64,000 bases of DNA from CAYZPB01 sp964480445. Lineage in GTDB: Bacteria; Bacillota; Bacilli; Tepidibacillales; Tepidibacillaceae. Of this stretch, positions 61,143 through 64,000 are shown in pieces. A program made the position numbers and the translations under genes. The stretch's first letter is position 1, and each line of letters opens with the position of its first letter. The stretch is taken from contig CAYZPB010000001.1 in the NCBI GenBank assembly GCA_964480445.1, positions 27,518 to 91,517 of the forward strand, read 5' to 3'. Below the pieces are notes generated by a model. That model did not search any database and was not told where the DNA came from. It saw only the letters and a program-made list of their open reading frames with translations.

Positions 61143-61262
61143 TTACTGTCTGCGGGTTACAAAGAACAAGTAGAACAGTAAAGCAACCTTGTCGCCACAC
61201 TTATCACCGCGCCGATAGTAATAACTTGCCTGAAATGTGACTAAGGGATGAACATAGAGCAT
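61143..61262 (-). other. Uncertain 39-codon minus-strand ORF, possible gene remnant
   Basis: From ATG (61262) to TAA (61143) the minus strand reads 39 codons, with aromatic- and charge-rich residues (QASYYYRRGDKCGDKVALLF). The bases here are richer in G+C (about 44 percent by count) than nearby genes. There is no good Shine-Dalgarno, and it overlaps the start of the plus-strand small ORF. I do not recognise it. It could be a decayed gene end or chance. Confidence 0.15.
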
Positions 61263-61421
61263 ATTTTGAGCAAACTTCTTGTAAATATGCTAAAATCTAT
61301 ATTTGAAACAGATGATTTTAAGGCATATTTAATGATTATAACAGCGGTATGTAATTTTATTGCAACGGCTTTTATAATAGTGTTAATGACTAAAACTATA
61401 TTAAAGAGGAGGAGTAAATAG
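61248..61421 (+). CDS. Possible small single-span membrane protein upstream of hydrogenase
   Basis: A 57-codon ORF (44 codons if started at ATG 61287) that ends three bases before the hydrogenase small-subunit start. Residues about 30-50 (AYLMIITAVCNFIATAF and following) form a convincing transmembrane segment, followed by a basic tail (KRRSK), i.e. C-terminus inside by the positive-inside rule. The last codons contain the GAGGAGGAG Shine-Dalgarno of the hydrogenase gene. Against it: the only upstream Shine-Dalgarno-like AAGGG directly abuts ATG 61248. I know no family with this sequence. It could be a hydrogenase accessory or anchor peptide. Confidence 0.4.
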   Translation: MNIEHILSKLLVNMLKSIFETDDFKAYLMIITAVCNFIATAFIIVLMTKTILKRRSK

Positions 61422-61423
61422 GG

Positions 61424-62509
61424 ATGAAAGTAAATGAAAAAACAATTTATGAAACAGCTTTAGCACGCGGTGTCTCTCGTCGCGATTTTCTTAAAATGTG
61501 CACTGCTTTAACCGCTGCGATGGGTCTACAATTCTCACAGACTGATAAAGTAGTAAAGGCACTAGAGAGTAACAAACGTATTCCTGTTATCTGGATGGAA
61601 ATGCAAGCATGTACTGGTTGTTCTCTATCTTTTGTAAGATCATACAATCCGAGCACGGAATCTGTAATTTTTGATATGATCTCTGTAGAGTATAGTGAAG
61701 TTCTAACTGCAGCTGCTGGCCATCAAACTGAGAAATCACTACAAGACGTAATTGAGAATTACAAGGGAGAATACGTTTTAGTTATAGAGGGAAGCATTCC
61801 GGAGAATGCCGAATACTTAACTGTTGGTGGTAAATCTGCTAAAAAGATGATGGAGGATGTAGCAAAAGATGCTATGGCAGTATTAGCTTTTGGAAGTTGC
61901 GCTACTTTTGGTGGCGTTGTAGCTGCTAACCCGAATCCAACAGATGCAGTTGGCGTAAAAAGTATTATTAAAGACAAGCCTCTAATTAATGTGCCTGGTT
62001 GCCCACCAATCGCTGATGTTATGACTGGTGTAATTGCACATGTTGTTACTTTTGGTACATTACCTGAACTAGACACACAATCAAGACCAATGGCGTTTTA
62101 TCGTCATAAATTACATGACAAATGTAACCGTCGCGCATACTTTGATGCGGGGCTATTTGTTGAATCCTTTGATGACTTCGGTTCAAAGAATGGATATTGC
62201 CTATACAAAATGGGTTGTAAAGGTCCAGTAACCTTTACATCATGTGCAGAAATGCAATGGAATGGCGGTACAAGTTATCCAATCAAAGCTGGTTTTCCAT
62301 GCTTAGGTTGCACAGAAGAGAATTTCTGGGATTTTGGACCTTTCTATACGAAGCGTTCTGCTATCCCTGGCACTCAAGTTGCTATTAACCCTGAGAAAGT
62401 AGGAGCGATAGCTGGTGGAGTTGTACTTGCCGGACTGGCAGGTCATGCTGGTATTACCGCAATTCAAAAGAATAAAAATAAAGAAAAAGATAAAGAGGTG
62501 AGTAATTAA
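61424..62509 (+). CDS. hyaA: [NiFe] hydrogenase small subunit, Tat-exported, membrane-anchored
   Basis: A 361-residue electron-transfer subunit of a group 1-type uptake hydrogenase. A twin-arginine signal (SRRDFLK, residues 18-24) precedes a hydrophobic stretch. Cluster ligands: proximal C63/C66 in QACTGCS, with LAFGSCATFGG and NVPGCPP; distal HKLHDKC and YCLYKMGCKGP; medial FTSCAEMQWN, FPCLGC. The position of the extra proximal cysteine (here G65) and the GG of FGGVVA show that the six-cysteine proximal cluster of oxygen-tolerant enzymes is not present. A C-terminal hydrophobic helix (about residues 325-345, IAGGVVLAGLAGHAG) followed by a Lys-rich end is a membrane anchor. The stop overlaps the large-subunit start (TAATG). 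Confidence 0.95.
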   Translation: MKVNEKTIYETALARGVSRRDFLKMCTALTAAMGLQFSQTDKVVKALESNKRIPVIWMEMQACTGCSLSFVRSYNPSTESVIFDMISVEYSEVLTAAAGHQTEKSLQDVIENYKGEYVLVIEGSIPENAEYLTVGGKSAKKMMEDVAKDAMAVLAFGSCATFGGVVAANPNPTDAVGVKSIIKDKPLINVPGCPPIADVMTGVIAHVVTFGTLPELDTQSRPMAFYRHKLHDKCNRRAYFDAGLFVESFDDFGSKNGYCLYKMGCKGPVTFTSCAEMQWNGGTSYPIKAGFPCLGCTEENFWDFGPFYTKRSAIPGTQVAINPEKVGAIAGGVVLAGLAGHAGITAIQKNKNKEKDKEVSN

Positions 62510-64000
62510 TGGAACGTATCGTAGTAGATCCGATTACTAGAATTGAGGGACACTTACGTATCGAGGCTGATGTTAAAGACGGCGTAATCGTTGACGCGAT
62601 AAGCTCTGGAAGCGGCTTCCGCGGATTAGAGGCGGTTGTTGAAAACAGAGACCCACGTGATATCTGGGCTTTTACACAGCGTATTTGTGGTGTTTGTACT
62701 ACAACACATGCTCTAGCTTCGGTGCGAACTGTAGAGAATGCATTAGGAATTGAAATTCCTAAAAATGCAAATCTAATAAGAAACATAATGGGCGCAGCAC
62801 AAATGATGGCTGACCATTTAGTTCACTTTTATATTTTACACGCGCTAGACTGGGTTGACGTAGTTTCCGGCCTTAGTGCTGACCCTGGTGAGACTAGCAG
62901 AATTGCTCAATCGATTTCAAAGTGGCCTAAATCATCAAAGGGTTACTTTACAGATGTACAGAACAAAGTAAAAGCACTTGTAGATAGTGGTCAGTTAGGT
63001 ATTTTTGCTAATGGTTATTGGGGACATCCATCATATAAACTTACTCCTGAAGTAAACCTTTTAGGAACAGCACACTATCTTGAAGCTTTAAATTACCAAA
63101 GAGAAATCGTAAAAGTTCAAACGATTCTTGGTGGTAAGAACCCACATCCATTCTACGTTGTAGGTGGTATGGCTACACCACTTGATCCTAACAATGATAA
63201 CACAATCAATATTCATCAGTTAATGCAACTTCTAAGAATTCTTGAAGAAAGCAAAAACTTTATTGATCAAGTTTATATTCCAGACCTTAAGGCGATTGGA
63301 GCAGCTTATGCACCAACTACTAATTACGGTGGCGGAATTGAAAACTATATGGTAATGGGCTCAAATCCAACTACTTCAATAAATGACATTAGCTCTTACC
63401 GATATCCACGCGGTATTATCCTTGATGGAAAGATCAATGATGTTATTACAGATTTCGATTTAACAGAAACAGGCGAGATCTCTGAGTTTATTGATAAAGC
63501 ATGGTATAGCTATGATGGTAACAAGCGTACTGGTGGAAAACACCCGTTTCAAGGCGAGACTGTTCCAGCTTATGATGGCCCGTCAATTCCTTTTGATAAT
63601 CTATCGGCAGATGATAAATATAGCTGGATTAAAGCTCCTAGATGGCAGAACAAACCAATGGAAGTTGGACCATTAGCACGTATACTAGTTGGTTATGGTT
63701 TGAAAAAGCCTGAGTATGTAGATATTGTTGACACAACTCTTGCTGAACTTGGTTTAGATGTTAGCTTTATGAACTCTGTACTTGGTAGAACAGTCGCTCG
63801 CGGCTTAGAAACAGCACTTGCTGCTACATGGGGAGTTCAAGACATGAAAGACCTTATTGCAAACGTTAAGAGTGGCGATTTAGTAACCTTTAACAATGAG
63901 AAATGGGATCCGAAAACTTGGCCGAAAAACGCTAAGGGAATTGGGTATATGGAAGGTGCTCGTGGCTCATTGTCTCACTTTATCGAAATTGAAAACGGTA
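62509..64000 (+). CDS. hyaB: [NiFe] hydrogenase large (catalytic) subunit, 5' part, truncated by window end
   Basis: An open frame of about 497 codons running off the window. It opens with MERIVVDPITRIEGHLRIE; the first nickel-ligand motif RICGVCTTTHALAS gives C60 and C63 with H67. Later family segments include ANGYWGHPSYKL, NPHPFYVVGGMATPLDP, GGGIENYMVMG and EVGPLARILV. The C-terminal DPCxxC motif, cleavage site of the maturation protease, is beyond the window. With HyaA it would form a heterodimer on the outer face of the membrane, oxidising H2 and passing electrons to a cytochrome b or menaquinone. The subunits are translationally coupled; GAGGTG lies about eight bases before the ATG. Confidence 0.96.
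   Translation, partial: MERIVVDPITRIEGHLRIEADVKDGVIVDAISSGSGFRGLEAVVENRDPRDIWAFTQRICGVCTTTHALASVRTVENALGIEIPKNANLIRNIMGAAQMMADHLVHFYILHALDWVDVVSGLSADPGETSRIAQSISKWPKSSKGYFTDVQNKVKALVDSGQLGIFANGYWGHPSYKLTPEVNLLGTAHYLEALNYQREIVKVQTILGGKNPHPFYVVGGMATPLDPNNDNTINIHQLMQLLRILEESKNFIDQVYIPDLKAIGAAYAPTTNYGGGIENYMVMGSNPTTSINDISSYRYPRGIILDGKINDVITDFDLTETGEISEFIDKAWYSYDGNKRTGGKHPFQGETVPAYDGPSIPFDNLSADDKYSWIKAPRWQNKPMEVGPLARILVGYGLKKPEYVDIVDTTLAELGLDVSFMNSVLGRTVARGLETALAATWGVQDMKDLIANVKSGDLVTFNNEKWDPKTWPKNAKGIGYMEGARGSLSHFIEIENG

Noticed and set aside
63491..63676. 61-codon plus-strand frame near the window end
   Set aside because: Out-of-frame shadow of the hydrogenase large subunit.

Overview
The window is AT-rich DNA from a member of the Bacillota (Firmicutes). 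The evidence is the near-complete Firmicute translation/replication super-cluster, with CodY, PolC, the RNase J/PNPase pair, DnaD, RbgA (YlqF), a TrmFO methyltransferase and strong AGGAGG ribosome binding sites. The order lepB-ylqF-rnhB-yraN-comM-dprA-topA-trmFO-xerC-hslVU-codY, the short EF-Ts (216 aa) and a Tat-exported [NiFe] hydrogenase fit an anaerobic, Clostridia-like lineage better than Bacillus or Lactobacillus. I cannot name the genus. No tRNA, rRNA, CRISPR array, insertion sequence or prophage is visible.

Layout. 1-3.7 kb: 3' part of a DinG-type helicase converging on an ABC-2 exporter pair, with one shared terminator. 3.7-7.1 kb: mtaD (methylthioadenosine/SAH deaminase), aspB (aspartate aminotransferase) and dnaD. 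7.1-15.7 kb: smc-ftsY, then ylxM-ffh-rpsP-khpA-rimM-trmD-rplS (chromosome segregation, SRP targeting, 30S maturation, tRNA m1G37). 15.8-21.5 kb: lepB, rbgA, rnhB, yraN, a DUF4234 membrane protein, comM, dprA. 21.6-28.7 kb: topA-trmFO-xerC-hslV-hslU-codY. 28.8-41.2 kb: rpsB-tsf, then pyrH-frr-uppS-cdsA-dxr-rseP-ispG-polC (mRNA turnover by ribosome recycling, undecaprenyl and phospholipid precursors, MEP isoprenoid pathway, replicative polymerase). 41.2-48.8 kb: rimP-nusA-ylxR-ylxQ-infB-rbfA-nrnA-truB-ribF. 48.8-61.1 kb: rpsO, pnp, an M16 peptidase, dut, asd-lysC-dapA (lysine/DAP branch), RNase J, FtsK/SpoIIIE and a YmfI-like reductase. 61.1-64 kb: a 281-base gap holding a possible small membrane protein, then the small and (truncated) large subunits of a periplasm-facing membrane-bound [NiFe] hydrogenase.

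Most genes are co-directional (+) and closely packed, often with overlapping stop/start codons; only the ABC exporter pair is on the minus strand. Good sigma-A promoters can be read before ylxM, rplS, topA, rpsB, rimP, rpsO and the M16 gene, and intrinsic terminators follow dinG, rplS, the DUF4234 gene, tsf, rpsO and pnp. No gene-free stretch exceeds 300 bases; the longest is 61143-61423.

This is mainly a housekeeping region and I do not see a clear new defence or mobile system. The points most worth checking are the small membrane ORF abutting the hydrogenase, a tryptophan in the normally invariant DGR motif of PNPase, an 18-base tandem repeat coding an acidic tail on NusA (and a 9-base one on S2), unusual motif residues in RNase HII and RbgA, and the absence of sporulation-linked genes that often sit in this neighbourhood.
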